47,397 nucleotides of DNA from NCBI GenBank assembly GCA_017472565.1, contig JAFUPY010000006.1, positions 1-47,397 on the forward strand, given 5' to 3'. A program made the translations under genes and the position numbers. Shown piece by piece: positions 8,183-16,972 of the stretch (position 1 is its first letter; each line of letters opens with the position of its first letter). Below the pieces are notes generated by a model that was not told the origin of the DNA, searched no databases, and worked only from the letters and a program-made list of their open reading frames with translations. The stretch comes from Eubacterium sp. (GTDB taxonomy: Bacteria > Bacillota > Clostridia > Lachnospirales > Lachnospiraceae).

Positions 8183-9859
8183 TTGTTAAAGTTTAAAAAA
8201 ACAACATATATATCCGTACCGAGAAAGGAAAAAGAAGTTCCGGAAGGGCTTTGGATCAAGTGTGACGGATGTGGCGAGATGCTGTACAAGGAAGATGTGG
8301 TAGCCCACGACTATACTTGTTACAAATGCGGAAAATACTTTCGTCTGTCCACGAAAAAAAGAATTCGTCTCGTAGCAGATAAGGGTTCTTTTGTTCAGTG
8401 GGATACAGGATTAGAAACGCCAAATCCATTGGAATATCCAGGCTACACAGACAAACTGGATGCGCTGCAGGAGCGTTACAAGATTGATGAAGCTGTGACA
8501 ACAGGCAGATGCACCATTCAGGGCGAAACATGTGTGATAGCAGTCTGTGATACCCATTTCCTGATGGGAAGTATGGGATATGTAGTTGGTGAAAAGATAA
8601 CCCGTGCAGTAGAACGGGCCACAGAAGAAAAATTACCATTAGTCATATTTACCTGTTCCGGTGGAGCCAGAATGCAGGAGGGAATGGTTTCCCTGATGCA
8701 GATGGCAAAAACATCTGCCGCATTACAGAAGCATTCCGAGGCAGGACTTTTATATATCACAGTATTGACAGACCCAACAACTGGTGGTGTTACCGCAAGT
8801 TTTGCCATGCTGGGTGATATCATCCTGGCAGAACCTGGTGCACTGGTTGGTTTTGCAGGTCCTCGTGTGATTGAACAGACCATTGGGCAGAAGCTGCCGG
8901 AAGGTTTTCAGCGTTCCGAATTTCTGGTAGCTCACGGTCTGATTGACGGTCTGATTGAGCGAGATACCATGAAAGGGACACTGGCAAAACTTCTTCGCAT
9001 GCATAAAAAGGCACCAAAGGAAGAAGCATTGCTGGTGACAAAGCTGGTGACACAGGAAGAACGCGTTTCCTATCGCGATATGCCTGCATGGGATCGTGTC
9101 CAGACCGCCAGAAGTGCAGACAGACCGACAGCACTGGAATTTATCAATGAGATCTTTGATGATTTTCAGGAATTCCACGGAGATCGTCACTATGGAGATG
9201 ATGGGGCTACTGTAGGTGGCATTGCATACTTAGATGGCTGCCCGGTAACTGTTATCGGACAGCAAAAGGGCAGAACCACCAAGGAGAACATCAAGTGTAA
9301 CTTTGGTATGCCATCTCCGGAAGGCTATCGCAAAGCACTGCGTTTGATGAAGCAGGCAGAGAAGTTTGGTCGTCCAATCATTAACTTTATAGACACGCCA
9401 GGTGCTTATCCAGGTCTGGAGGCAGAGGAACACGGACAGGGGGAAGCCATTGCAAGAAATCTGTTTGAGATGGCAGCATTAAAGGTTCCTGTGTTAAGTA
9501 TTGTAATCGGTGAAGGCGGAAGCGGCGGTGCATTGGCATTGGCGGTTGCCAACGAAGTATGGATGATGGAAAATGCCACATACACCATTCTTTCACCAGA
9601 AGGATTCGCGTCCATTCTTTGGAAGGACAGCAAACGTGCCCCAGAAGCGGCAGAGCTGATGAAGGTAACAGCAGTAGAGCTGAAAAAACTTGGAATTATT
9701 GAGCGTGTGATTCCAGAGTCTGAACCTGCAGATGTTCACAATCTCCTCCAGATTGGTCGCGAGATGCAGGCACAGATTCGAGGATTTTTATATCGCAATT
9801 ACGAAAAATCAGGAGAACAGTTAGCTGCAGAGCGATACGAAAGATTTCGTAAAATGTAA
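8183..9859 (+). CDS. accDA: Fused acetyl-CoA carboxylase carboxyltransferase, beta-alpha (AccD-AccA)
   Basis: A single 558-residue protein carries both carboxyltransferase subunits that make malonyl-CoA from acetyl-CoA and carboxybiotin. Residues 1 to about 285 are AccD, with an N-terminal zinc ribbon (CDGC then CYKC, about residues 28-50) and crotonase-like GGARMQEG. From about residue 293 it is AccA, with [23 protein letters not shown] and [11 protein letters not shown]. The start is TTG at 8183, preceded by AGGTGAT; the nearby ATG at 8176 is in another frame. There is no frameshift or stop at the junction. The last gene of the operon, followed by a terminator. Confidence 0.94.
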   Translation: MLKFKKTTYISVPRKEKEVPEGLWIKCDGCGEMLYKEDVVAHDYTCYKCGKYFRLSTKKRIRLVADKGSFVQWDTGLETPNPLEYPGYTDKLDALQERYKIDEAVTTGRCTIQGETCVIAVCDTHFLMGSMGYVVGEKITRAVERATEEKLPLVIFTCSGGARMQEGMVSLMQMAKTSAALQKHSEAGLLYITVLTDPTTGGVTASFAMLGDIILAEPGALVGFAGPRVIEQTIGQKLPEGFQRSEFLVAHGLIDGLIERDTMKGTLAKLLRMHKKAPKEEALLVTKLVTQEERVSYRDMPAWDRVQTARSADRPTALEFINEIFDDFQEFHGDRHYGDDGATVGGIAYLDGCPVTVIGQQKGRTTKENIKCNFGMPSPEGYRKALRLMKQAEKFGRPIINFIDTPGAYPGLEAEEHGQGEAIARNLFEMAALKVPVLSIVIGEGGSGGALALAVANEVWMMENATYTILSPEGFASILWKDSKRAPEAAELMKVTAVELKKLGIIERVIPESEPADVHNLLQIGREMQAQIRGFLYRNYEKSGEQLAAERYERFRKM

Positions 9860-9861
9860 AA

Positions 9862-9897
9862 GGGATAGATTTCTGAAAGGAATCTATTCCTTTTTTG
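9862..9897 (+). terminator. Terminator of the fab/acc operon
   Basis: GGATAGATT and AATCTATTC arms form a stem of about 10 pairs around a loop TCTGAAAGG, followed by six or more T. It begins two bases after the accDA stop codon. Confidence 0.9.
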
Positions 9898-9996
9898 TGT
9901 TGGTACGTGTATACTGTTTTGCATGGGATAATATCTGCTGCAGTAACATGCGGTGTATCCTATTCCATGCCAAATGTAAATGAATCAGGAGTTATC

Positions 9997-10680
9997 ATGA
10001 ATCAAAAAATCTCATGCTTAAATGGTAATATACTAAAATGGATTGCCATTATCACAATGGTAATTGACCATGTGGGCGCTATTTTATTCCCGCAATACGA
10101 TATGTTCCGCATTGTTGGACGAATTGCGTTTCCACTGTTTGCCTTTCTGTTAGTAGAAGGGTATGTACATACAAGTAATATAAAAAAATATATGGTCAGA
10201 CTGTTGGTTTTTGCTTTTATTGCGGAAATTCCATTTGATATTGCCATGTACAGTCAGCCATTTTACTGGGGACATCAGAACATTTTCTGGACGCTGTTCC
10301 TGGGATTGTTGGTGCTGTTGCTCCTCGAACGGGTGCAAAAACGTTTTTCTGGCGGTTTGCTTATCGGCTTTTTCGCAGGTGTGGCAATTATGGTGGTTTC
10401 GCAATTGCTGCACACCGATTATGGTGCAGGGGGCGTTGTGCTGATTTTTGTACTGTTTTATTTCAGAGAAAAACAGTGGTTAAAATATTTTTTAATGGCA
10501 ATCATATTCCTGTTGGGATTTGGCCCTATGCAGTTATTTGGACTCATTGCGGTCATTCCAATGATGTTGTACAATGGTCAGCGTGGAAACTATTCCATGA
10601 AGTATTTTTTCTACCTGTTTTACCCATGTCATCTGATTGTACTTCAACTCATCTGGATGATCATGAATGGGGTTTTGTAA
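9997..10680 (+). CDS. TraX family membrane protein
   Basis: A 227-residue protein with about seven hydrophobic helices. It contains the conserved early segment LKWIAIITMVIDHVGAILFP, then RIVGRIAFPLFAFLLVEGY and the late HPCH-like FYPCHLIVL. These fit the TraX/OrfX family, named after the F-plasmid pilin N-acetyltransferase. Chromosomal homologues are common in clostridia and their substrate is unknown; acylation of a surface component is only an inference. The ATG at 9997 has AGGAG upstream; the frame is open back to 9895 but that extension overlaps the terminator. Confidence 0.8.
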   Translation: MNQKISCLNGNILKWIAIITMVIDHVGAILFPQYDMFRIVGRIAFPLFAFLLVEGYVHTSNIKKYMVRLLVFAFIAEIPFDIAMYSQPFYWGHQNIFWTLFLGLLVLLLLERVQKRFSGGLLIGFFAGVAIMVVSQLLHTDYGAGGVVLIFVLFYFREKQWLKYFLMAIIFLLGFGPMQLFGLIAVIPMMLYNGQRGNYSMKYFFYLFYPCHLIVLQLIWMIMNGVL

Positions 10681-10745
10681 GGATCGCATTATCATTGGCA
10701 TAGAATGATACAAAGGTGTCTATTAAGAAAGTTTAGGAGAAATGA

Positions 10746-11279
10746 ATGAAGGCTTGGAAACATTTCAAGACAATTACATATCATAAATGGCTCGTACTGC
10801 AGCATTGTTTTAAAGTGGGACTTTACAGACAGGGCTTGTTTCACGACATGTCAAAGTATTCACCGGTGGAGTTTCTGGTTGGATGCAAGTATTATCAGGG
10901 CAACATGAGCCCCAATAATGCCGAGCGAATGGATAAGGGCTATTCCAGCTCCTGGCTTCACCATAAGGGCAGAAATAAGCATCATTTCGAGTATTGGATT
11001 GACTATGGCCTTCCTCCCGGTACGGGAATGACTGGCATGAAAATGCCTGTGAAATATGTAGTGGAGATGATGTGCGACCGCATGGCTGCATCCAAGGTAT
11101 ATCAGAAGGAAAAATACACAGATGCCTCGGCCTATGAATATTATATGCGTGGGAAGGGCGTACACATGCTTCATCCGGAAAGTGCCCAGTTGTTGGAAGA
11201 AATGCTTTTCATGCTAAAGGAAAAGGGCGAAGAAGAGACTTTCGCATATATCCGAAAGCATGTGTTGAAAAATAAGTAG
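10746..11279 (+). CDS. DUF5662 family protein
   Basis: A 177-residue soluble protein without signal peptide. It has several conserved His/Asp clusters: HCFKVGLYRQGLFHDMSKYS, WLHHKGRNKHHFEYW and VEMMCDRMAA. These recall HD-type metal-binding folds, but I cannot confirm that. The family matches DUF5662 proteins, small proteins of unknown function in Firmicutes and phages. GGAGAA precedes the ATG. It follows the TraX gene by 65 bases and may be cotranscribed. Confidence 0.68.
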   Translation: MKAWKHFKTITYHKWLVLQHCFKVGLYRQGLFHDMSKYSPVEFLVGCKYYQGNMSPNNAERMDKGYSSSWLHHKGRNKHHFEYWIDYGLPPGTGMTGMKMPVKYVVEMMCDRMAASKVYQKEKYTDASAYEYYMRGKGVHMLHPESAQLLEEMLFMLKEKGEEETFAYIRKHVLKNK

Positions 11280-11289
11280 ATTTTTGTTA

Positions 11290-11308
11290 AACTAATTGTT
11301 AGTTTTTT
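11290..11308 (+). terminator. Weak terminator-like hairpin before trpS
   Basis: Arms AACTAA/TTAGTT with a three-base loop followed by T. The stem is only six AT-rich pairs, so this may be incomplete termination between the DUF5662 gene and trpS. Confidence 0.35.
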
Positions 11309-11365
11309 GTTAGTGTTCACTTTTGTGGTGAAGTAAAATCAGATTAGGAAAAGAGGAAATCAATC

Positions 11366-12370
11366 ATGATAGATGGAAAGAAAGTGTTATACAGCGGCAT
11401 GCAGGCCACAGGTAATCTGACACTGGGCAATTACCTTGGTGCATTAAAGAACTGGGTTACATTAAGCGATGAATACGAATGTTTCTACGGTGTTGTAGAT
11501 ATGCATTCTATTACTGTTCGCCAGGACCCGGCAGAACTTAGAAAACGTGCAAGAAACTTGCTTACTCTATATATCGCAGCTGGTCTTGATCCAAAGAAGA
11601 ACTGCATTTACTACCAGTCACACGTATCTGGTCACGCAGAACTTGCATGGATCTTGAATTGCTATACCTACATGGGCGAGTTGAACCGTATGACACAGTT
11701 TAAAGATAAGTCTGCAAAGCACGCAGATAACATCAATGCTGGTCTGTTTACATATCCAGTCCTGATGGCTTCTGACATTTTGCTGTATCAGGCAGATGTG
11801 GTACCAGTTGGTATCGACCAGAGACAGCATCTGGAGCTGACACGTGACGTTGCAGAAAGATTTAACTCTATCTATGGCGATGTATTTACCGTTCCAGAAG
11901 CATACTATGGAAAAGCGGGAGCTAAGATCATGAGCCTGCAGAATCCGGAAAAGAAGATGTCCAAGTCCGACGAAAATCCAAACGCAAGCATCTATCTGAT
12001 GGATGATCCAGATACGATCATGCGTAAATTCAAGCGTGCGGTAACAGACTCCGAAGCTTGTATCTGCTATCGTGATGAACAGCCAGGCGTTCGCAATCTG
12101 TTAGACATCTACTGTGCATGTACAGGCAAGACTCCAGACGAAGCAGTGGCAGAGTTTGAGGGCAAAGGCTATGGAGACCTGAAAGTAGCCGTTGGTGAAA
12201 GTGTAGTGTCCGTATTAAAACCATTACAGGATCGTTACGCAGAACTGTCCAAAGATAAGGCATACATTGATAGTGTTATCAAGGAAAATGCAGAAAAAGC
12301 AAACTACTATGCGATGAAAACATTGCGTAAAGTACAGAAAAAAGTGGGATTCCCAGAGAAAGTACGTTAG
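11366..12370 (+). CDS. trpS: Tryptophanyl-tRNA synthetase
   Basis: A 334-residue class I synthetase that charges tRNA-Trp. The HIGH-type signature is TGNLTLGNYLG (residues 15-25) and KKMSKS lies at residues 196-201. GIDQRQHLELTRDVAERFN is the conserved tryptophan/ATP pocket region. The length is normal. AGAGGA precedes the ATG. No T-box leader is visible in the 86-base gap upstream; instead there is a small TTCAC/GTGAA inverted repeat (11315-11331). The gene ends at a convergent, bidirectional terminator. Confidence 0.95.
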   Translation: MIDGKKVLYSGMQATGNLTLGNYLGALKNWVTLSDEYECFYGVVDMHSITVRQDPAELRKRARNLLTLYIAAGLDPKKNCIYYQSHVSGHAELAWILNCYTYMGELNRMTQFKDKSAKHADNINAGLFTYPVLMASDILLYQADVVPVGIDQRQHLELTRDVAERFNSIYGDVFTVPEAYYGKAGAKIMSLQNPEKKMSKSDENPNASIYLMDDPDTIMRKFKRAVTDSEACICYRDEQPGVRNLLDIYCACTGKTPDEAVAEFEGKGYGDLKVAVGESVVSVLKPLQDRYAELSKDKAYIDSVIKENAEKANYYAMKTLRKVQKKVGFPEKVR

Positions 12371-12388
12371 TTGAAACAGAATAAGAAT

Positions 12389-12433
12389 AAAGTGGATTTA
12401 TACAACACAATAGGTTGCATAGATCCACTTTTT
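12389..12433. terminator. Bidirectional terminator between trpS and the RluA-family gene
   Basis: AAAGTGGATTTATACAAC pairs with GTTGCATAGATCCACTTT using two G-U pairs and a short loop. A-runs and T-runs flank both sides, so it can stop transcription from trpS and from the converging pseudouridine synthase gene. Confidence 0.88.
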
Positions 12434-12464
12434 GTTTTGGAAAGGTTAGCGTTTTTGTTATTGT

Positions 12465-13361
12465 TTAATCACAGGTGAAACTGGATGCCATATCCGCTGG
12501 TAATGGTGCCTCAAAATGCATTTCTTCCCCAGTAATCGGATGCACAAAGGTCAGTGCCACAGAGTGAAGTGCCTGTCTCTGAATATATCGATAATCAGGA
12601 TTGTAAAGAAAATCTCCAATTAATGGAAATCCTGCATATTTCATATGAACTCTGATCTGATGTGTCCGTCCGGTTTCCAATTTCAGTCGAATCAATGAGA
12701 GATTTTTCTCTGCGTCATAAGCCAGCTTCCAATAATGTGTCACTGCATGTTCCCCCTTCTCGAAGTCTACACACCGTTCGATCGTGGAACCATCCAGTCT
12801 TGCAATTGGTACATCAATGGTGCCTGCTGCAGGCGTATTTCCGGATACGATCGCCACATATTCCCGCTTGATTTCCCGAAGCCCGGAATGTTTCGCAAGA
12901 ATTCCTCCAGACAACATGTTTTTGGCAAGAATCGTTAAGCCGCTGGTGTCCCGATCCAGCCGGTTAATACATCGATAAGTAAAGGATTCCCCTTTTTGCT
13001 GGAAATAGTACATGGCAGCATTGGCAAGGGTGTTGTCATAGTTGTTCATGGAAGGATGAATCGGCATATTGGCTGGCTTGTTGACGACAAGAATATCTTC
13101 GTCTTCATAAACAACATGGAACGGTAAGTCTACAGGCACTATATTGTCTGACAGACTTTCCTCCTTCCAGTGCACATGAAGGGTGTCACCAGCAGAAAGC
13201 TTGTCATTAACATAGCTCCAGATGCCATTTTTTAAAATTCCTTCCTCGGTCTTTTTCAACTGGACAATAACTGCATGGGAGTAGCCCGTGTCCTTCAAAA
13301 ACTGTTGGATAGTCTTATTATGATGTTTTTCTGTAATTTCATAAGTGATTGCGCGTTTCAT
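12465..13361 (-). CDS. RluA-family pseudouridine synthase
   Basis: A 298-residue enzyme that converts uridines in rRNA or tRNA to pseudouridine. The catalytic Asp136 lies in NRLDRDTSGL, and the later LETGRTHQIRVHM motif is the RNA-binding signature of the family. The N-terminal 75 residues resemble an S4-like domain (IQQFLKDTGYS, then LKNGIWSYVNDKLSAGDTL). Which uridine is modified cannot be told. No ribosome-binding site is visible before the ATG; an extended -10 sits only seven bases upstream, suggesting a leaderless message. Divergent from sigK. Confidence 0.9.
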   Translation of the reverse strand: MKRAITYEITEKHHNKTIQQFLKDTGYSHAVIVQLKKTEEGILKNGIWSYVNDKLSAGDTLHVHWKEESLSDNIVPVDLPFHVVYEDEDILVVNKPANMPIHPSMNNYDNTLANAAMYYFQQKGESFTYRCINRLDRDTSGLTILAKNMLSGGILAKHSGLREIKREYVAIVSGNTPAAGTIDVPIARLDGSTIERCVDFEKGEHAVTHYWKLAYDAEKNLSLIRLKLETGRTHQIRVHMKYAGFPLIGDFLYNPDYRYIQRQALHSVALTFVHPITGEEMHFEAPLPADMASSFTCD

Positions 13362-13368
13362 ACTGGGG

Positions 13369-13377
13369 AGTATAGCA
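13369..13377 (-). promoter_or_regulatory. Extended -10 promoter element very close to the RluA-family start codon
   Basis: On the minus strand TGCTATACT is a near-perfect extended -10. Only seven bases separate it from the ATG, so transcription would begin at or next to the A of the start codon. The -35 region is poor, as is common for extended -10 promoters. Confidence 0.55.
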
Positions 13378-13514
13378 TAAAATACAGGATATGCGTGAAA
13401 AAAGATAGAATTTTATGTACACCCTATGTCAGAAATATAAAATAAATTGGGAAAAGCACAGCAATCGTCCAAAGTTCATAGAATATAATAAGTTCTGCCA
13501 GCGAGAGGTGTTTT

Positions 13515-14135
13515 TTGAAACCATTCTTATCACCCCTTACGGAACAGGAAGAACAATTTTTTTTGACAGAATGGTCAAAAGGAGATTTGGCTGCAAAAGA
13601 AATCCTGATTGAGCGCAACATGCGTCTCGTTGCCCATATAGCAAAGAAGTATCAAAGTGCCACGGAAGATATGGAGGAACTGATCTCCATTGGTACCATC
13701 GGCCTGATCAAAGCAGTGAACACTTATAAAATGGATCGGGCAAGTCGGCTGGGAACCTACGCGGCAAGGTGTATTGAAAATGAATTGCTGATGTTTTTCA
13801 GAAGCAAAAAGAAAACCAGCCGGGAAGTGTCCCTTTATGAGCCGATTGGGACAGACAAGGAGGGCAATCAGATCAAGTTGATGGATGTGGTGGAAAGCGA
13901 TACTCCTCAATTGTCTGATATTGCCGAACTGCATAAAAATGTGGCACTGCTGTATGAGGCAATACCTTCCGTTCTGGATGAGAGGGAGCGTTTTATCATT
14001 TGCAAACGATATGGACTTTATAATACAAGACCTGCCACACAGAGAGAAATCGCAGATTCCCTTGGGATTTCCCGTTCGTATGTGAGCCGAATAGAGAAAA
14101 AAGCACTGAACAAGCTGCGGTTTATACTTTCTTAA
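13515..14135 (+). CDS. sigK: RNA polymerase sporulation sigma factor SigK
   Basis: A 206-residue sigma-70 family factor that directs late mother-cell gene expression in sporulation. Region 2 contains RNMRLVAHIAKKY, EELISIGTIGLIKAV and the LGTYAARCIENELLM segment. Region 4 ends with TQREIADSLGISRSYVSRIEKKAL. It starts at TTG 13515 after GAGAGGTG. The frame is open upstream for only 11 codons before a stop, with no ATG, so there is no room for the roughly 20-residue pro-sequence of Bacillus SigK. The gene is uninterrupted, with no skin-like element. Confidence 0.9.
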   Translation: MKPFLSPLTEQEEQFFLTEWSKGDLAAKEILIERNMRLVAHIAKKYQSATEDMEELISIGTIGLIKAVNTYKMDRASRLGTYAARCIENELLMFFRSKKKTSREVSLYEPIGTDKEGNQIKLMDVVESDTPQLSDIAELHKNVALLYEAIPSVLDERERFIICKRYGLYNTRPATQREIADSLGISRSYVSRIEKKALNKLRFILS

Positions 14136-14161
14136 TAAAATGATTATAAGGATTTAATTTG

Positions 14162-14201
14162 AAAAAGACAGAACCTGTGCTACGATGGTTGTGTCTTTTT
14201 T
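14162..14201 (+). terminator. Terminator after sigK
   Basis: AAAAAGACAGAACC pairs with GGTTGTGTCTTTTT around a 10-base loop and ends in a T-run. It lies 26 bases past the sigK stop codon. Confidence 0.88.
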
Positions 14202-14238
14202 CAGTTATTTTCTCATATTTCACCCAAAAGATAAGAGT

Positions 14239-15768
14239 ATGTATAGTGTTGTAAAAACCGCTGTTTTGAGAGGGATAGATAGTTTTCCTGTTAAAATTGA
14301 AGCGGATATTTCTAATGGAATGCCATCCTTTGAAATGGTAGGATTTTTGGCATCCGAAGTAAAAGAAGCAAGAGAGCGTGTAAGAATTGCTTTGAAAAAT
14401 TGTGGCATTGAATTGCCACCAAGTCGAATTACTGTTAATTTTACACCGGCGGATATCCGAAAGTCCGGATCTTCCTATGATCTTGCGGTAACAACGGCTT
14501 TGCTGACCGCAATTGGTGTGCTGGACACCGCGATAACAAGTCAGGCATTGTTCCTTGGTGAGATTGGATTGAACGGTGAAGTATTGCCTGTCAAGGGCAC
14601 ATTGTCTGCTGCCATATTGGCAAAAAAGCTGGGATTAGAACGAATTTTTGTTCCAGAGAAAAATAAGGAAGAAGCGGCAGCGCCGGAAACGGTGCAGGTA
14701 ATCCCGTTGACCAGTATTTATGAGTTGGTCTGTATCTGTCAAAATAGAGAGTGGGAACGGGTGGCATACAAACGGACTGCGCCGAAGGTCCAGCGGGATT
14801 ATAAAGAAGATTTTGCTGACGTCTGCGGTCAGAAACTGGCAAAGCGGGCATGTGAGATTGCAGTCAGCGGAATGCACAACCTTTTGTTCATAGGTCCGCC
14901 TGGTTCAGGAAAAACAATGCTGGCAAAACGTATCCCGACTATATTGCCGGATATGGAATATGACGAGATTTTAGAATTATCCCAAATATACAATGTTTAC
15001 GATGGAACGGAGCAGTCTGCTTATCTGCAGGCAAACCGTCCGTTTCGGGCGCCACATCATACCATTACAGCCCAGGGATTATGCGGCGGCGGACGCAATC
15101 CCATGCCGGGTGAGGTCAGTTTGGCTCACAAAGGGGTACTGTTTCTGGATGAGTTTCCCGAATTTCAAAAGCCGGTCATCGACATGCTCAGGCAGCCCAT
15201 GGAAGATGGGTACATCCATATCGACCGTGTGGGCGGAAGATATCGGTATCCCTGTGACTTCATGACAGTGGCGGCCATGAATCCCTGCAAGTGTGGTTTC
15301 TATCCGGATCGGAATCGATGTCGCTGTACCAATGCTTCTGTCCACAGCTACATCAATCGGATTTCCCAGCCAATTCTGGATCGATTCGATATGACGGTGG
15401 AGACGGCAGAAATTCCATTTACAGAACTGACGGGCAATCATAGCGAGGAATCCTCCGAACAGATTCGGGAGCGGGTCGTATGCACTCAGCAGATTCAAAA
15501 AAAGCGTTTTGCCAATCAGGATTACTATTTCAATGGACAGATGCCATCTTCCGATGTGAAAAAATATTGTTTGCTGGATGGGGCATCAACCGCGTATCTG
15601 GAACAGATACGAAACATTGAAGAGTTGTCCACACGCTCCCATTTTAAGCTTTTAAAAGTCGCCCGTACCATTGCAGATATGGAACAGTCTGAACAGATTC
15701 AAAGACATCATCTGGTGGAGGCCTATGCATTTCGCGGTCTGGACAAAAAGTACTGGAAGCAGTTGTAG
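14239..15768 (+). CDS. comM: YifB/ComM family Mg chelatase-like AAA+ ATPase
   Basis: A 509-residue protein. The N-terminal Lon-protease-like fold includes SNGMPSFEMVGF and VNFTPADIRKSGSSYDLA. The central AAA+ module has Walker A GPPGSGKTML and Walker B LFLDEFPEF, followed by the Mg-chelatase-type MAAMNPCKCG region and a four-cysteine patch. In naturally competent bacteria ComM is a helicase for branch migration during integration of transformed DNA; its role in clostridia is less clear. The ATG at 14239 is chosen because the open extension to 14185 runs into the sigK terminator. It is followed 16 bases later by dprA. Confidence 0.88.
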   Translation: MYSVVKTAVLRGIDSFPVKIEADISNGMPSFEMVGFLASEVKEARERVRIALKNCGIELPPSRITVNFTPADIRKSGSSYDLAVTTALLTAIGVLDTAITSQALFLGEIGLNGEVLPVKGTLSAAILAKKLGLERIFVPEKNKEEAAAPETVQVIPLTSIYELVCICQNREWERVAYKRTAPKVQRDYKEDFADVCGQKLAKRACEIAVSGMHNLLFIGPPGSGKTMLAKRIPTILPDMEYDEILELSQIYNVYDGTEQSAYLQANRPFRAPHHTITAQGLCGGGRNPMPGEVSLAHKGVLFLDEFPEFQKPVIDMLRQPMEDGYIHIDRVGGRYRYPCDFMTVAAMNPCKCGFYPDRNRCRCTNASVHSYINRISQPILDRFDMTVETAEIPFTELTGNHSEESSEQIRERVVCTQQIQKKRFANQDYYFNGQMPSSDVKKYCLLDGASTAYLEQIRNIEELSTRSHFKLLKVARTIADMEQSEQIQRHHLVEAYAFRGLDKKYWKQL

Positions 15769-15784
15769 AAGGGCGGTGATAAAG

Positions 15785-16927
15785 ATGAGTGAATGGATAG
15801 AAAATGGATTACAGGAAACTTGCGCAGAGAACAATACAGATTTATTATCCTATAAATATTGGTTTGCCGGACTGACGGGTCTGTCAGCCACACAAAAAAT
15901 CCAGTTGGTTTCGGCAGCTACGGAGAAAGAATTGTATCATATGTCAGAACTGGAACTGTTTCAGCTCTGCGAATACTATAACGCAGATGCATCGGTGATC
16001 GTGACAGCCAGACAAACGGGATCTTCACCGGAAGAGATTCGAAAAAAAGCCCAAAAGGAACGGATTTTTCTTACGACTTATGATGATAAGACCTATCCGA
16101 GAAAATTAAGGAACATAAATCAGTCACCATATGCATTATATTATAAGGGACAACTTCCAGGGGACGAGGTCTGTGTTGCCATTGTCGGTTCCCGCAAATG
16201 CTCGGAATATGGACGCTGTATGACAGAAACGCTGGCAGAAGAATTGGCCAAAAACCAGGTGCCCGTCATCAGTGGTATGGCATATGGGATTGATTGTGCC
16301 GGCCATGCTGGTGCCCTGCGAGGAAAAGGCAAAACCTATGGCGTGCTGGGATGTGGTGTGGACATCTGTTATCCACCGGCAGCAAGAACGATTTATGAAA
16401 ATATTTCTCAATCCACAGGAGGAATCCTTTCTGAATATGCACCGGGGACAAATCCGCTTCCCATCTTTTTCCCACAGAGAAATCGCATCATCAGTGGGCT
16501 TGCGGATATTGTGGTGGTGATGGAGGCAAGGCTGCGGAGCGGATCACTGATAACGGCTGATTTTGCCATGGAACAGGGAAAAGATGTATATGCCCTTCCA
16601 GGGCGAATATCAGATAAAAACAGCCAGGGCACAAACCGCTTGATTTACCAGGGAGCCGGCATTTTAGATGACATCGAACAATTCCTGGTTGATACCAATT
16701 TAGCAGGGTACAAACAGATAGTTTCAAAAAAAGAAAATAAATTTGTACTTGAAAAAGAAGAAGCCTTGTTGTATAGTGGTCTCAATTTCGAGCCAAAATA
16801 CCTGGACACTATAATAGAAGAAACAGGATTGCCGGTAGGACATGTTTTGGCGATTTTAGATGGACTAAAGCGGAAGAAATTAGTAAAAGAATCTTATAAA
16901 AATTACTTTAGCAGAACCTCATATTGA
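15785..16927 (+). CDS. dprA: DNA-processing protein DprA
   Basis: A 380-residue protein that loads RecA onto incoming single-stranded DNA. The Rossmann-like core has VAIVGSRKCSEYG, SGMAYGIDCAGH, GCGVDICYPP, FPQRNRIISGL and SGSLITADFAMEQGK, all family hallmarks. A winged-helix-like C-terminal domain (about residues 310-375) follows. The ATG at 15785 with GGCGGTGA upstream gives the expected N-terminus; longer in-frame starts would overlap comM. The comM-dprA-topA order is common in Firmicutes. Confidence 0.94.
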   Translation: MSEWIENGLQETCAENNTDLLSYKYWFAGLTGLSATQKIQLVSAATEKELYHMSELELFQLCEYYNADASVIVTARQTGSSPEEIRKKAQKERIFLTTYDDKTYPRKLRNINQSPYALYYKGQLPGDEVCVAIVGSRKCSEYGRCMTETLAEELAKNQVPVISGMAYGIDCAGHAGALRGKGKTYGVLGCGVDICYPPAARTIYENISQSTGGILSEYAPGTNPLPIFFPQRNRIISGLADIVVVMEARLRSGSLITADFAMEQGKDVYALPGRISDKNSQGTNRLIYQGAGILDDIEQFLVDTNLAGYKQIVSKKENKFVLEKEEALLYSGLNFEPKYLDTIIEETGLPVGHVLAILDGLKRKKLVKESYKNYFSRTSY

Positions 16928-16972
16928 AGATATTTTTTATGAGGTGTCTGTTTTCGACAAAGGGGTTAATGA

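Noticed and set aside
11280..11365. A T-box riboswitch before trpS
   Set aside because: The gap is only 86 bases and contains no T-box sequence or specifier hairpin.
13470..13514. A SigE-type promoter for sigK
   Set aside because: CATA-like words are present but no convincing -35/-10 pair at the right spacing could be fixed by eye.
14185..14238. Upstream in-frame start for comM
   Set aside because: This start lies inside the sigK terminator and lacks a ribosome-binding site; homologues begin at the later ATG.
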